64,000 nt of DNA from the NCBI GenBank assembly GCA_028681335.1, contig JAQUIT010000001.1, positions 372,001 to 436,000 on the forward strand, read 5' to 3'. Every line of letters starts with the position of its first letter. Position 1 is the stretch's first letter. Shown piece by piece: positions 36,201 to 44,113 of this stretch. This stretch comes from Desulfuromonadaceae bacterium. GTDB taxonomy: Bacteria; Desulfobacterota; Desulfuromonadia; Geobacterales; Pseudopelobacteraceae. A program made the position numbers and the translations under genes. The notes beneath the pieces were generated by a model. That model saw nothing but the letters and a program-made list of their open reading frames with translations. It searched no databases and had not been told where the DNA came from.

Positions 36201-36786
36201 TCACCGGGATGGGGTCGCCCACGCCAACATCCCGGTTGCGGTTCTTAAGGGTTGGATCACTTTCAATCATGCCGTAGAGGCTCTCTAATTTAAGGCCAAC
36301 GGTACTCTTTTTCAGCTCTGAAGCCGAAACCTGATAAACCTGGTAGGCGGTGATCAGGGTTGTTACCGGCAGAGTGGTCAATCCCATCGCGCTAAGATAG
36401 GCCTTGCCCGACGCGCTGCCGGCTACCTCCCCGAGGACGAGCAGTCCGCCAGAAATCGCCGCCTCCTGGTTTTCGCCGAGATAGAGCTTGCCGCCGATAT
36501 CAAGGGCTCCGGAGATCCGACCGATGGCCTGATTATAAAAACTCAGCTTGTCGGAGATCTCTTTTACCGCTGCTGGTGCCCCACTACTCAGGGAATCACC
36601 ATAAATGTTAAGCAGTTCACCATAGGCGGCAGGGAAGGTGGTGGTCACCACCTGCTCAAAAGGGGCTGGAGCTTCCGCCGAAGCTTTGGACGGCATCAAA
36701 GCCAGACAGACAAGAGCCGTAAGCAGAACCAGAGCACAAAGTCTGTCAACCCTTTGGATGAAAATGGTACGTACCTTCATCTCCAT
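33244..36786 (-). CDS. Operon gene B2: giant exported helical protein with C-terminal NTF2-like domain
   Basis: Not recognised. The 1,180-residue paralogue of B1 has a signal peptide (to about residue 38), a hydrophobic Gly/Ala-rich stretch near 105-150, the shared motif LWRKVLLDNSWRDLFKTYV at 203-221, long charged helices and a C-terminal NTF2-like module of about 115 residues (QFKQAYESRNESAVMAMIGDEW...GVSYDVTITGRNF). Several Cys are scattered in the middle. It is 81 bases after A2, with an imperfect hairpin (36828-36847) in the gap. The similar order A2-B2 and A1-B1 points to duplication of an A-B pair. Confidence 0.78.
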   Translation of the reverse strand: MEMKVRTIFIQRVDRLCALVLLTALVCLALMPSKASAEAPAPFEQVVTTTFPAAYGELLNIYGDSLSSGAPAAVKEISDKLSFYNQAIGRISGALDIGGKLYLGENQEAAISGGLLVLGEVAGSASGKAYLSAMGLTTLPVTTLITAYQVYQVSASELKKSTVGLKLESLYGMIESDPTLKNRNRDVGVGDPIPVTPEALEYLWRKVLLDNSWRDLFKTYVVEELGKDDWPETGIWSRWTLPGNVIEESEMYNRRDEFKSYIAGLLSYLNRAAKVREQQYVMRKYADELKQKASGMSSVSILEKYISAVGKLPEVREFVKNCPARIQQGVNGNDLSPLIQVINNSKRYAVDVLAWIPTTGKLGTERSSLLENLRKYHDQAWTAREALQEKRQREELRKAQNAKVTVWRASPYGFSLNFADVQGAIKEEFQRTGALVAVQNRIAEQTKNMKKSYDDQAAAARAEFDQAQQMQPPPPERSKEALEQFGLQLSAYRTIDQQLLNDLNEEVGAYVGTLTSQAKLDGEKIEDLSRSIDDLIQLFQTTKWRPGSQNGGIIEIEEILAGYCGDFPSTGYVGLGKLKFPRITFTSGDDVGSFTGQHGSYLESLSRKIGEESRYIPFCGGKAYVPSLISGIDGMIVLVDNVAERKGEIAILEEKVLELEKLLTESTWNSNQRLMGYRSINLQEKQRPFVKKLRELLNKGESLKGPARSAQQLYQTDLGNMENDQAYLSQLRLTLGRLGPVLREFATHYPGVSINGMNGTFVFRPEVAAAYKTGKCSALTGRQVFMSASDIRLARQQLDRSLAENRLIWMDQNFNLGLQDFVNMYIADRTGLVRMSAPEHYTFIERLGECRIITKDYFDKIKPELEKIDKVDIFFERNMEKAVRGDYLELLSIPKLSPPVNSVNINLANYPDNGLDYLREVAANCWEDQTRASILGVVTVFDEKLKAFRQWKDAEVYFEKLKGRFSDVVGNLSSLEFDAQAAYNKNMYDPAVSELYKQAAGKESAVMGFLASAVSDPKLSPDRQDFFARQNSEYKQRFFFIRQWAAKPSASPPKTFDESLAHTFYDQFKQAYESRNESAVMAMIGDEWESGDGTTLDDLQGYLHNSFTVFDQITYQISNPKYSWNGSAYGVSYDVTITGRNFRHNLKHEEKSSVNEEVSLDSHGKPRISRTLNGRFWYVQ

Positions 36787-36867
36787 ACTTGTCCCCTGCA
36801 GAGTTTTTTCTCGTGTTTTTTACATCGCCGGGTGGACACCACCCCGGATTCTATCTAAGAACAGCGT

Positions 36868-38079
36868 CTATGGAGTGGCGCCTACACTTACGACGTTGCT
36901 CCAACTGCTGCGTTCACCGCTGGAGATCTTTTCCAGAGCAAGGCGGTAGTAAATGGTCCCGGCAGCCCAGATTTCTCCCCGGCAATGGACGGTAAATGTT
37001 GTTAAGGAGACTTGGGAAAAGACCGGATCAGTGTCGTCGTTCCAGGGGCCGATTTGCGAAGTACTCCATTGCAGGGCCCGTTTATAGTCGCTTGAGGTGA
37101 CTGAGGCCGGCGCATCAAAGGTCAGGGTCAGCTCCGGATAGATTAGAGACACAACAGCCAGATTAGTGGGGTTAGCCCCAGTTGCTTCATCCTCTCCGTA
37201 AGGCAGATTGGATAAAATAATTTCGTCATTGGAAATCCGGATGGTTGGTTCGCTGCTGGGCACTGACCCGGTCGCCACATTTTCGGCATCGGATAAACCA
37301 AAAATCAGCGGATTTTTCATGCTGAAGACCTTTGCCGTATTACCCTCCAGGGAAAAAACAAACTCGGTTGATGCTTTGTCGCTCAATGTTTTGCCAGACT
37401 TGGTGGACGTTATGCTTCTGGCAAAAGAGATAGCCACAAAGACCTTTCCACCTGAACTGGCAGAGACATTGTTGAGCGTATAGCGCAGGTCGATGTTATC
37501 GAAAGTGGTGAAGTCCCGGCGGATGGCACTGTCGAGAATGGATGCATCAGCGGCAAAATCCGGACTGACCTGGGCCATGAAACCGCGTGGATCTTCACCT
37601 CGGTAGGCGCTGACCAAGGCATCCATTGCTTTTCTGATGACGGCTGAAATGTTCTGATCGGAGACGGTGACCTCCTTACGGGTTGCTTCCACGTCATTGG
37701 ATTTGCCGGTGGTGTCCATGATCTTCACATACATGAGGTAGCTTTTGCCGATTTCAGGTTTAAAACCATACTCGAAGGTGCCGTCATCGCTCCGCGCAGC
37801 TTCCTGCCAGGTCGCTTTGCCGTCATGGCTTACCTGGACGACCCCCACCTGAGACGACGTAGTCCCCGCCTTGCCTCGCAGCACCAGGCGCCCGTCCGGC
37901 AAAGTTTCCCGATAGACGGTCACCTTGTCCCCAAGCTCATCGTAGGAGACACCGTTCAAATACAGATACCGCGTTGAAATTTCATTTTCAGTTTGGCCGA
38001 AAATCCACCATTTGGCCTCTGCAACACCGGTAAAGGCAAGGCAAATGAAAGCAATAGCGAATAGTTTTAGCGTGCTCAT
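36868..38079 (-). CDS. Operon gene A2: exported Ig-like plus NTF2-like protein
   Basis: Not recognised. First gene of the operon. The 403-residue paralogue of A1 has a signal peptide (1-22, AEA|KWWIFG), an Ig-like sandwich (GRLVLRGKAG...VQVSHDGKATWQEA...YLMYVKIMDTTGKSND), an NTF2-like module (KAMDALVSAYRGEDPRGF, IDLRYTLNNVS) and a C-terminal tail resembling a fibronectin-type strand set (LTLTFDAPASVTSSDYKRALQWSTS) in place of A1's different tail. GGGAG lies nine bases before ATG 38079. Confidence 0.78.
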   Translation of the reverse strand: MSTLKLFAIAFICLAFTGVAEAKWWIFGQTENEISTRYLYLNGVSYDELGDKVTVYRETLPDGRLVLRGKAGTTSSQVGVVQVSHDGKATWQEAARSDDGTFEYGFKPEIGKSYLMYVKIMDTTGKSNDVEATRKEVTVSDQNISAVIRKAMDALVSAYRGEDPRGFMAQVSPDFAADASILDSAIRRDFTTFDNIDLRYTLNNVSASSGGKVFVAISFARSITSTKSGKTLSDKASTEFVFSLEGNTAKVFSMKNPLIFGLSDAENVATGSVPSSEPTIRISNDEIILSNLPYGEDEATGANPTNLAVVSLIYPELTLTFDAPASVTSSDYKRALQWSTSQIGPWNDDTDPVFSQVSLTTFTVHCRGEIWAAGTIYYRLALEKISSGERSSWSNVVSVGATP

Positions 38080-38806
38080 GACAGTAACTCCCTTGATTCT
38101 GAGGATGAGGTAAAAATGCAGTTTCTTAACGAAAGATAAAGCAATCTATTGAGGGTAAATCTTTTGTGAATATCAGGCCGGAGGAGCCCGTGGTGACGTG
38201 ACACTGGCTACAAATGCAATTGGAGGGATGAGAAGTGAGGATGGTGATGGTTGTGGTGGAGGGGATGATGACCACTCTGGATAAACAGTCGAGTCTTCCT
38301 GGTGGAGGACAGCCAGGACTGGTGCATCCTTGATGCTTATCGTCAAACTTGTCTCGCAGTCTGGTTGGAAGTTGGGGATGTTTTCACTTGAAAAGGTAAT
38401 GGGGGCAAGGAGCAGCAGGATGATAATCAATAGTTTGGATAGACATTTTTTCGGAGAATTGGCTTGCAGAAAAGGGCATTTTGAGACGCGGGAATGCGTG
38501 TCTCTAAAAGTATGTTTGTATGCAGTTGACGAGGGTAGCATATGGATTAAGATATACGTCCTTTATTAGAAAATCTCCTGTATACGGCTATGTATGTTGA
38601 TGTTGTTTGTGATGTCAAGGTTTTAATGTCGTTTTATTCTATTTTACTAAAATTTGCCGTAGATATCTATTCGCCGCTGTGTAATACGGTGATCTCTTCA
38701 TGCTCGTGCGTGATATGCAGGCGGCCCACCATTTTTGGTGGGCCGCTCCAGGTTCCTTATCTGTTATGCTGCGTCTTGACTCGACTCTGCCGGATGGGGA
38801 GTCGAT
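38080..38806. other. Gap between the A/B operon and dcuB
   Basis: About 727 bases without a convincing gene. A minus-strand frame at 38173-38541 (122 aa) could encode a short exported peptide (hydrophobic SKLLIIILLLLAPITF, then a Pro/Ser-rich tail), but it lacks a ribosome site and its C-terminus looks like low-complexity noise. The A2 promoter should lie here; no clear -35/-10 pair or sigma-54 box was seen. A strong hairpin near the dcuB end is listed separately. Confidence 0.5.
38721..38746 (-). terminator. Probable dcuB terminator hairpin
   Basis: Perfect 10-bp arms GCGGCCCACC and GGTGGGCCGC with a six-base loop, 61 bases after the dcuB stop. No T-run follows, so it may act with Rho or as a 3' stabiliser. 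Confidence 0.5.
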
Positions 38807-40135
38807 TTAAAATATAATCCGCGAAATTGTATACGCGACAACCGTTGATGTGCAGACTCCGATGAAACCGGGGACCATGAAGCTGTGGTTGAGCAGGTAC
38901 TTGCCGATGTGGGTCGTGCCGGTGCGGTCCATGTTGATCGCGGCCAGGTCACTGGGGTAGAAGGCAAAGAAGAAGTAGGCGTAGCTGGCCGGCATCAAGC
39001 CAAGGAGCAACGGTACCGGCAGGCCGAGTGCCAGTCCCAGCGGCAGTGTGATTGCGAGGGTGGCTGCCTGGCTTTTGACGAAGGCAGAGATGCAGAAGGT
39101 GGCGATGGCGAAGGTCCAAGGTGCCATTTTTACCATAATGCCGATGTTGTCCACCAGAAACTTTTTGTTGGCGGTGATGAACGTATCACTCATCCAGGCG
39201 ATGCCGAAGATTGATACGACCGCGATCATGCCGGCGATGAAGACGCTGGAGTGGGCGATGTCCTTGGCCTTGACGTTGGAGGAGAACATAATGAAGGCAC
39301 CGAAGGCGAGCATGACGAACTGGACGACCGTGGTCATGGCGACCGGTTTATTGCCTGCCGTCATTGGCAGCAGTTCGGGAACGCTGGCCAACAGGATGAT
39401 TGAGCCGACGCCGGTGAAGAAGAGTGCTACCGAAATCTTGGCGTTGATGGAAATTTTTTTATCAAGTGTGGTAACGTCGGCATCAAGTGCTTTCTTGAAA
39501 TCAGGGTCCTTCAGCCGCTCCTGAAATTCCGGGTCCTTGTCCAGGTCCTTGCCACGATTGAAGCTCCAGGCTGCTGCAGCCAGCACGCCTATAACGCCGG
39601 CCGGCATTGTGACCATGATAATATCGATCAGGGTTACCGGATAACCGGCTTTGGCAGCAAAGCCGAGAAAAAAGGTTACGGCCGCTGCGACCGGGCTGGC
39701 GGTGATACCCATCTGTGAGGCCACGCTGGAAATTGCCATAGGGCGCTCGGGGCGGATGCCGGTCTTGAGAGCTACATCGGAGATAACCGGCAGCAGGGCG
39801 TAAACGGCATGGCCGGTGCCACAGCATACCGTGAGGAAGAAGGTCGAGAGCGGTGCCAGAACCGTCACATATTTGGGGTGGGCGCGCAGCAGTTTTTCCG
39901 TCAGCTGCACCAGGTAATCAAGGCCGCCTGCTACCTGTAGTGTTGCCGATGCCGTTACGACCGCCAGGATGATAAGCATGACGGCAATCGGCGGTTCCGA
40001 CGGAGGACTGCGGAAGCCGAGCACCAGCACAGAAACTCCGAGGCCGCCGATCAGGCCGAGTGCGACACCTCCTCTGCGGATACCGATAAGAACGGCACCC
40101 AGTACGAGCACAAATTGAATCCAGAACATTGCCAT
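38807..40135 (-). CDS. dcuB: Anaerobic C4-dicarboxylate exchanger (DcuA/DcuB family)
   Basis: Inner-membrane antiporter for fumarate/succinate and similar acids. The 442 residues with 10-12 membrane segments carry family motifs close to E. coli DcuB: IGIRRGGVALGLIGGLG, VVTASATLQVAGGLD, CCGTGHAVYALLPVI, IRPERPMAISSVASQMGI, FNRGKDLDKDPEFQ and YPSDLAAINMDRTGTTHIG. ATG 40135 has GGAGGT upstream; the GTG at 40147 is rejected. A sigma-54 promoter and operator array lie upstream. In Geobacter-type bacteria this exchanger supports fumarate respiration. Confidence 0.93.
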   Translation of the reverse strand: MAMFWIQFVLVLGAVLIGIRRGGVALGLIGGLGVSVLVLGFRSPPSEPPIAVMLIILAVVTASATLQVAGGLDYLVQLTEKLLRAHPKYVTVLAPLSTFFLTVCCGTGHAVYALLPVISDVALKTGIRPERPMAISSVASQMGITASPVAAAVTFFLGFAAKAGYPVTLIDIIMVTMPAGVIGVLAAAAWSFNRGKDLDKDPEFQERLKDPDFKKALDADVTTLDKKISINAKISVALFFTGVGSIILLASVPELLPMTAGNKPVAMTTVVQFVMLAFGAFIMFSSNVKAKDIAHSSVFIAGMIAVVSIFGIAWMSDTFITANKKFLVDNIGIMVKMAPWTFAIATFCISAFVKSQAATLAITLPLGLALGLPVPLLLGLMPASYAYFFFAFYPSDLAAINMDRTGTTHIGKYLLNHSFMVPGFIGVCTSTVVAYTISRIIF

Positions 40136-40207
40136 GACGACCTCCACGGTGAGGATTAGGATGTGCGGAGCCGCGAAGCCGCCGCAGTGATACTGACCTT
40201 AGTAAAA

Positions 40208-40222
40208 GCATGGAGAATGCCA
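40208..40222 (-). promoter_or_regulatory. Sigma-54 promoter of dcuB
   Basis: The minus strand reads TGGCATTCTCCATGC, matching the -24/-12 signature TGGCA-N7-TGC with exactly ten bases between GG and GC. It lies 73 bases before the dcuB ATG, so transcription would start about 60 bases upstream of the gene. Four dyad operators sit just upstream, where an enhancer-binding activator would bind. Confidence 0.75.
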
Positions 40223-40237
40223 AAAACAGATTATTTT

Positions 40238-40404
40238 ATAACCATCCGTAATTGCTCGTTAAAATAGGTCTTGTGGCGATTCGGAGATGATGCGTTTTTA
40301 TAACCAGGGGTTATGGAAAACAGACATAACTTTGGATAAATACTTTGTTTCCAGTATGATAGGCGCCGTTATAACCGGAGGTTATAATTATAATCTCCGG
40401 TTAT
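40238..40404. promoter_or_regulatory. Four-copy ATAACC-N3-GGTTAT operator array upstream of dcuB
   Basis: Fifteen-base dyads: ATAACCATCCGTAAT (40238-40252, degenerate), ATAACCAGGGGTTAT (40300-40314), ATAACCGGAGGTTAT (40371-40385) and ATAATCTCCGGTTAT (40390-40404). The two strongest sites are 19 bases apart, about two helical turns. They lie 16-196 bases upstream of the sigma-54 box, fitting binding sites for an enhancer-binding protein. The protein itself is not in the window. Confidence 0.7.
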
Positions 40405-40437
40405 GATTCGTGGGTAAGGAGCTTTGCAGCGGATTGC

Positions 40438-40442
40438 TAATT
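40438..40442. repeat. Target site duplication TAATT (left)
   Basis: TAATT immediately precedes the left TGT terminus of the Tn7-like element. The same five bases follow the right terminus at 58147-58151. Confidence 0.9.
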
Positions 40443-40564
40443 TGTCACTACAACCATAAAATGGCAAAAGTGACATCTTATGCTTGTTTCTTCTATTGAC
40501 ACTTTATGCTTGTTTCTTTGTATCAGGTTTCCTGTTAAACATCAGGCCATCTGAAGCTGAAGAA
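40443..40564. repeat. Left transposon end with transposase-site-like repeats
   Basis: Terminal repeat 40443-40466 reads CAACCATAAAATGGCA at its inner part. Two 22-base direct repeats starting TGACATCTTATGCTTG (40471) and TGACACTTTATGCTTG (40497) lie 26 bases apart, and a weaker match GCCATCTGAAGCT starts at 40546. They fit the consensus TG-N-CAT-N-TTATG-N-TT of the right end. The two or three inner copies point the same way as the right-end sites rather than inverted, which is unusual. The rest, to 40721, holds no convincing gene. Confidence 0.75.
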
Positions 40565-40721
40565 AGTTTTCTTATCGTGAGTGTCAATACCGAGGTGTTC
40601 AAGGAGGGGAACAAATATCCCGTGGGGACTGTTCAGTTAGAAATCCACGTTCTGTTCTTAGATACGTTGCTTATTTTTGGGTTAGTTTGATTAGTCGCAT
40701 CGTTGTCTCCTATTAGATCAA

Positions 40722-43700
40722 TTACGCCGCCGCCCGTAGCCCAATCTCTTCCAGCAGATGAATGATCTTCGTCGCTCCTGCATCACCAAATACTCCATCC
40801 AAACCTTCATTATGGATGTCGGTAAAAGGTGGCTCGTACAGCAGGCCAGGGTCCATGGTTCCGTTCTGGGTAAGGTAGCTGACCACCTGATCGATGAACC
40901 TGATCTGTGCCGCCGAATAGGTGGTGTTTTGCAGAAACTCACCGAAGGCCTCGCTGGCCGCCCCGCGATCCAGTCCTACCAGCTTGCGGATAAACGCTCC
41001 GAGGCTCTGCTGGTGACCGAAGACCTTTTCGAAACGCTCCCGATTGCCCACCTCTTCTGCAGTGAACAATAGCCGTTCCAGCTCTTCCAGATCCAACTTT
41101 GTAATCTGCCGGTTCATGCGCAGTTTGTTGATGGTGATGTGGTTGGCGTTGTCGCGGATGAAACGCTCCACCTTCAGCCGGTACTGGCTCATCTCCTCGG
41201 CGCTGGCATATCCCGCTACGAATATCTCCGACTGCTCACCGATGGTATCCTCAAAGTCGGTATAGACGATGACAGCTTCGCCCTTGTCCAGGAATTTGAT
41301 CAATGCTCTCAGCCGGACGCGTACATCCTCCAGCAGCGGCAGGGTTATGCCGGACCAATAGCTTTCGGTTTGCAGATCAAGAATCAACTCCATCTGCCGG
41401 GCCACCATCGGAATGGTACCCTTCCCTTCCAACCTGACAGCGATCTCCATGACCTTGTCACGGTTGCGGGAAAAGGTGCCGGACTTTTCCAGCAGCGCCA
41501 GTTGCAGGTTCAACATAAGCAGGTCGAAACGCTTGGCAGTTTCGTCTTCCTGGGGCAGCTCCGCCGGCAATCCCGCCAGATGGAGTGTCACTTCCAATTC
41601 ATCTTCGGCAGTCAGTCTGGACCAGTGCTCCCTGACCGCGTATTTCTCCAGATGGCGGCGATGGGGACGGACGATGAAGTTGTCCGGGTTCATCAGGGTC
41701 ACTTCGCCATGCAGAACATCCTCCAAGCTTCCTCGCAGTCGCTGCAGTCCGTCACCGGTCGGGATGTCCGGTTGTTGCAGCAACAGCAGCAGATTCAGCC
41801 GCTGCTTGAAGATCTTTTTGCCCAGCGATTCCTGACTGGAGCCTTCGATCCCTTCCGGGTTTTCGGCAAAGAACTCGAAGTTCTGGCAGTAGTCGAAGAC
41901 GTAGAAGTTCTCCTTGTCCAGTCCTGGCCCGAACAGATCTTTGCAGAGACGGGTACCGCGTCCCATCATCTGGTGGAACTTGGTCTTGGAGCGGACCAGC
42001 TTAAAGAAGACCAGGTTGACGATCTCCGGCACGTCGATGCCGGTATCCAGCATATCCACTGAGATGGCAATGACCGGGTCGCTCTCCTTCTGGGAAAAGT
42101 CCTCAATCAAGGTCTGGGCGTAGGTCTCGTAGTTGTCGATCACCCGGCAGAACCTGCCCTTCAGGTGCGGATAACTTTTATCGAAACGTTCCTGGATGAA
42201 TAGAGCGTGGTTGTGGTTCTTGGCAAAGATGATCGTCTTGCCGAGCCGGTCGCCTCCGGCCACCTTGACGCCGTAGCGCATCAGGTGTTCCAGCACCTTG
42301 TCCACCGTGTCGATGTTGAACAGCCAGTTGTTCAGCGCCGATGACTCGATCTTCTCCGGCATGCCGCCGTTTTCCTCGTCCCAGAACTTCTCCTCGTACT
42401 CAGCCTGTTCCTCCGGGGAGAGATCGTTGTATTTCACCCCTTCCCGCTGGAACTTAAGCGGCACCGAATGCGCCTTGGGCGGCACCAGAAAGCCGTCTGC
42501 CACCGCCTTTTCCAGTTCATAGTAGAAGGTCGGAACCCCCCTCTCCAGTTCGAAGAGCGAATAGGTGTTGCGATCAACCTCGGAGCGCGGCGTGGCGGTC
42601 AACCCCAGCAGCAGGGCATCGAAATACTCGAAGATGGCGCGGAACTTCTGGTAGACGGAACGATGAGCCTCGTCGATGACTATCAGGTCGAAATGGCCGG
42701 GGCTAAAACGCTTGTTGCCCCCTTTTGCTTCGTCGATACAGTTCATCATGGTCGGATAGGTGGAGAGCACGATGCGGCTGGTGGTGTCGTCCTTGATCTT
42801 GGTGATGTTAACCGGACTGGAGTGCGGCAGATGCTCCTTGAAGGCGTTGCCGGCCTGGGTCAGCAAAGCCGTCCGGTCAGCCAGGAACAGCACCCGCTTG
42901 ATCCAGTTGCATTTCTGCAGCAGTTCGATCAAAGCGATTACGGTGCGGGTCTTGCCGGTTCCGGTGGCCATGACCAACAGAGCTTTGCGCAGCTTGCGCC
43001 GTTGGAAGTCCTCAGCCGTGCGGCGGATGGCCTCGTACTGGTAAGGTCGCTCGACAATAGCCTTGTTGATGGTGGCGCTCGTGATCTCCTGGATGCTGGT
43101 GCGGCGGTTAATGAGGAGTTGCAGTTCATCCTTCTTGTAGAACCCCTGCACCTTGCGGGGCGGATAGTTCAGATCATCCCAAAGCCAGGTTTCGTAGCCG
43201 TTGGTAAAGAAAATGATCGGGCGTTGCCCCTTCATCCGTTCCAGGCAGTCGGCATACAGCTTGGCCTGCTGCTGGCCGATGCGCGAGTCTTTCCTGGTCC
43301 GTTTGGCCTCGACCACCGCCAACGGCAGGCCATCGTCGCCCCACAGCACGTAATCTACAAAGCCTTCGCCCTTGTCGTTGGGCATCCCCACTACCGGGTA
43401 TTCCAGCACATCCGGTGCAGTTAGGTCCCAGCCCACTTCCCGTAAATACAGGTCAATAATGACATTCCTGGTTTCCGCCTCGGAATAGTCATGGTCGTCA
43501 ATAATCTGTTTGTTGCGCTCTTTGCGCTCCGCAAACTCTTGGATTCTAGCCTTGAGCGCTTCAACCTCTTCGATAGTTCTGGCCAGTTCCGCTTCCCTGG
43601 CGGCCAGCCGGGTGTCCTTCTCGGCCTGCTCGGCCTGAAGCTTGGCCAGCTGTTCGGCGTTGCGGTCGGCGACTGTGCTGTCTTTCTGCGGAATGCATGT

Positions 43701-44111
43701 GATGTTGAAGAGCTGTTTGCCGATGGCCGTCGTAGATGGGGAATAGCTGCGGGCCAGCCAGTAGAGGACGTGGAAGAGTTCTTTGAGGGTGTGCAGGGAA
43801 TCGCTGTTGCTGATCGGTTTATCGCTATGAACGGCAAGGTTACCGATTTTCTGGATGGTGAGGATCTTGGGGAAGAGACATGGCTCCAAGTTCTCCCGGA
43901 AGGTCGGTTCGTGAATCAGGGCGGCCAGATTGTCGGCGTATGGTTGCTTGAGATAGGAGTCATTGGCATAGAGCCACTTCACAGCCCGTTCCAGCGAGCG
44001 CCGGGCATAGAAGCAGCTGGTCCGTGGGGCGCTGTTGACGTTCTGCTCAGCTTCACGGGCCGTTTCGTAGAGTTCAGGCCAGTCCTGCTGGAGAAAGGTG
44101 AAGTTGGACAT
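40722..44111 (-). CDS. hsdR: Type I restriction enzyme R subunit
   Basis: Translocating endonuclease subunit that cuts unmodified DNA. The 1,129 residues run: N-terminal DUF4145-like helical domain (1-about 145), coiled coil (150-205), nuclease domain with D253 and E268-x-K270 (VVEAK), helicase with Walker A ATGTGKT at 382-388 and DEAH at 480-483, and a C-terminal EcoEI-R-like domain (about 880-1120). It reads minus, with its stop nearest the left end. It is separated from hsdMS by five other genes, an atypical split, and lies 2 bases after the Sel1 gene. Confidence 0.93.
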   Translation of the reverse strand: MSNFTFLQQDWPELYETAREAEQNVNSAPRTSCFYARRSLERAVKWLYANDSYLKQPYADNLAALIHEPTFRENLEPCLFPKILTIQKIGNLAVHSDKPISNSDSLHTLKELFHVLYWLARSYSPSTTAIGKQLFNITCIPQKDSTVADRNAEQLAKLQAEQAEKDTRLAAREAELARTIEEVEALKARIQEFAERKERNKQIIDDHDYSEAETRNVIIDLYLREVGWDLTAPDVLEYPVVGMPNDKGEGFVDYVLWGDDGLPLAVVEAKRTRKDSRIGQQQAKLYADCLERMKGQRPIIFFTNGYETWLWDDLNYPPRKVQGFYKKDELQLLINRRTSIQEITSATINKAIVERPYQYEAIRRTAEDFQRRKLRKALLVMATGTGKTRTVIALIELLQKCNWIKRVLFLADRTALLTQAGNAFKEHLPHSSPVNITKIKDDTTSRIVLSTYPTMMNCIDEAKGGNKRFSPGHFDLIVIDEAHRSVYQKFRAIFEYFDALLLGLTATPRSEVDRNTYSLFELERGVPTFYYELEKAVADGFLVPPKAHSVPLKFQREGVKYNDLSPEEQAEYEEKFWDEENGGMPEKIESSALNNWLFNIDTVDKVLEHLMRYGVKVAGGDRLGKTIIFAKNHNHALFIQERFDKSYPHLKGRFCRVIDNYETYAQTLIEDFSQKESDPVIAISVDMLDTGIDVPEIVNLVFFKLVRSKTKFHQMMGRGTRLCKDLFGPGLDKENFYVFDYCQNFEFFAENPEGIEGSSQESLGKKIFKQRLNLLLLLQQPDIPTGDGLQRLRGSLEDVLHGEVTLMNPDNFIVRPHRRHLEKYAVREHWSRLTAEDELEVTLHLAGLPAELPQEDETAKRFDLLMLNLQLALLEKSGTFSRNRDKVMEIAVRLEGKGTIPMVARQMELILDLQTESYWSGITLPLLEDVRVRLRALIKFLDKGEAVIVYTDFEDTIGEQSEIFVAGYASAEEMSQYRLKVERFIRDNANHITINKLRMNRQITKLDLEELERLLFTAEEVGNRERFEKVFGHQQSLGAFIRKLVGLDRGAASEAFGEFLQNTTYSAAQIRFIDQVVSYLTQNGTMDPGLLYEPPFTDIHNEGLDGVFGDAGATKIIHLLEEIGLRAAA

Positions 44112-44113
44112 TG

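Noticed and set aside
38173-38541. 122-residue minus-strand open frame with a hydrophobic segment before the A/B operon
   Set aside because: No ribosome site and a low-complexity Pro/Ser tail; it could be a decayed gene but cannot be supported as coding.
40484-40690. Plus-strand 68-residue hydrophobic open frame in the left transposon end
   Set aside because: It overlaps the transposase-site repeats, has no ribosome site, and its composition follows the repeat sequence.
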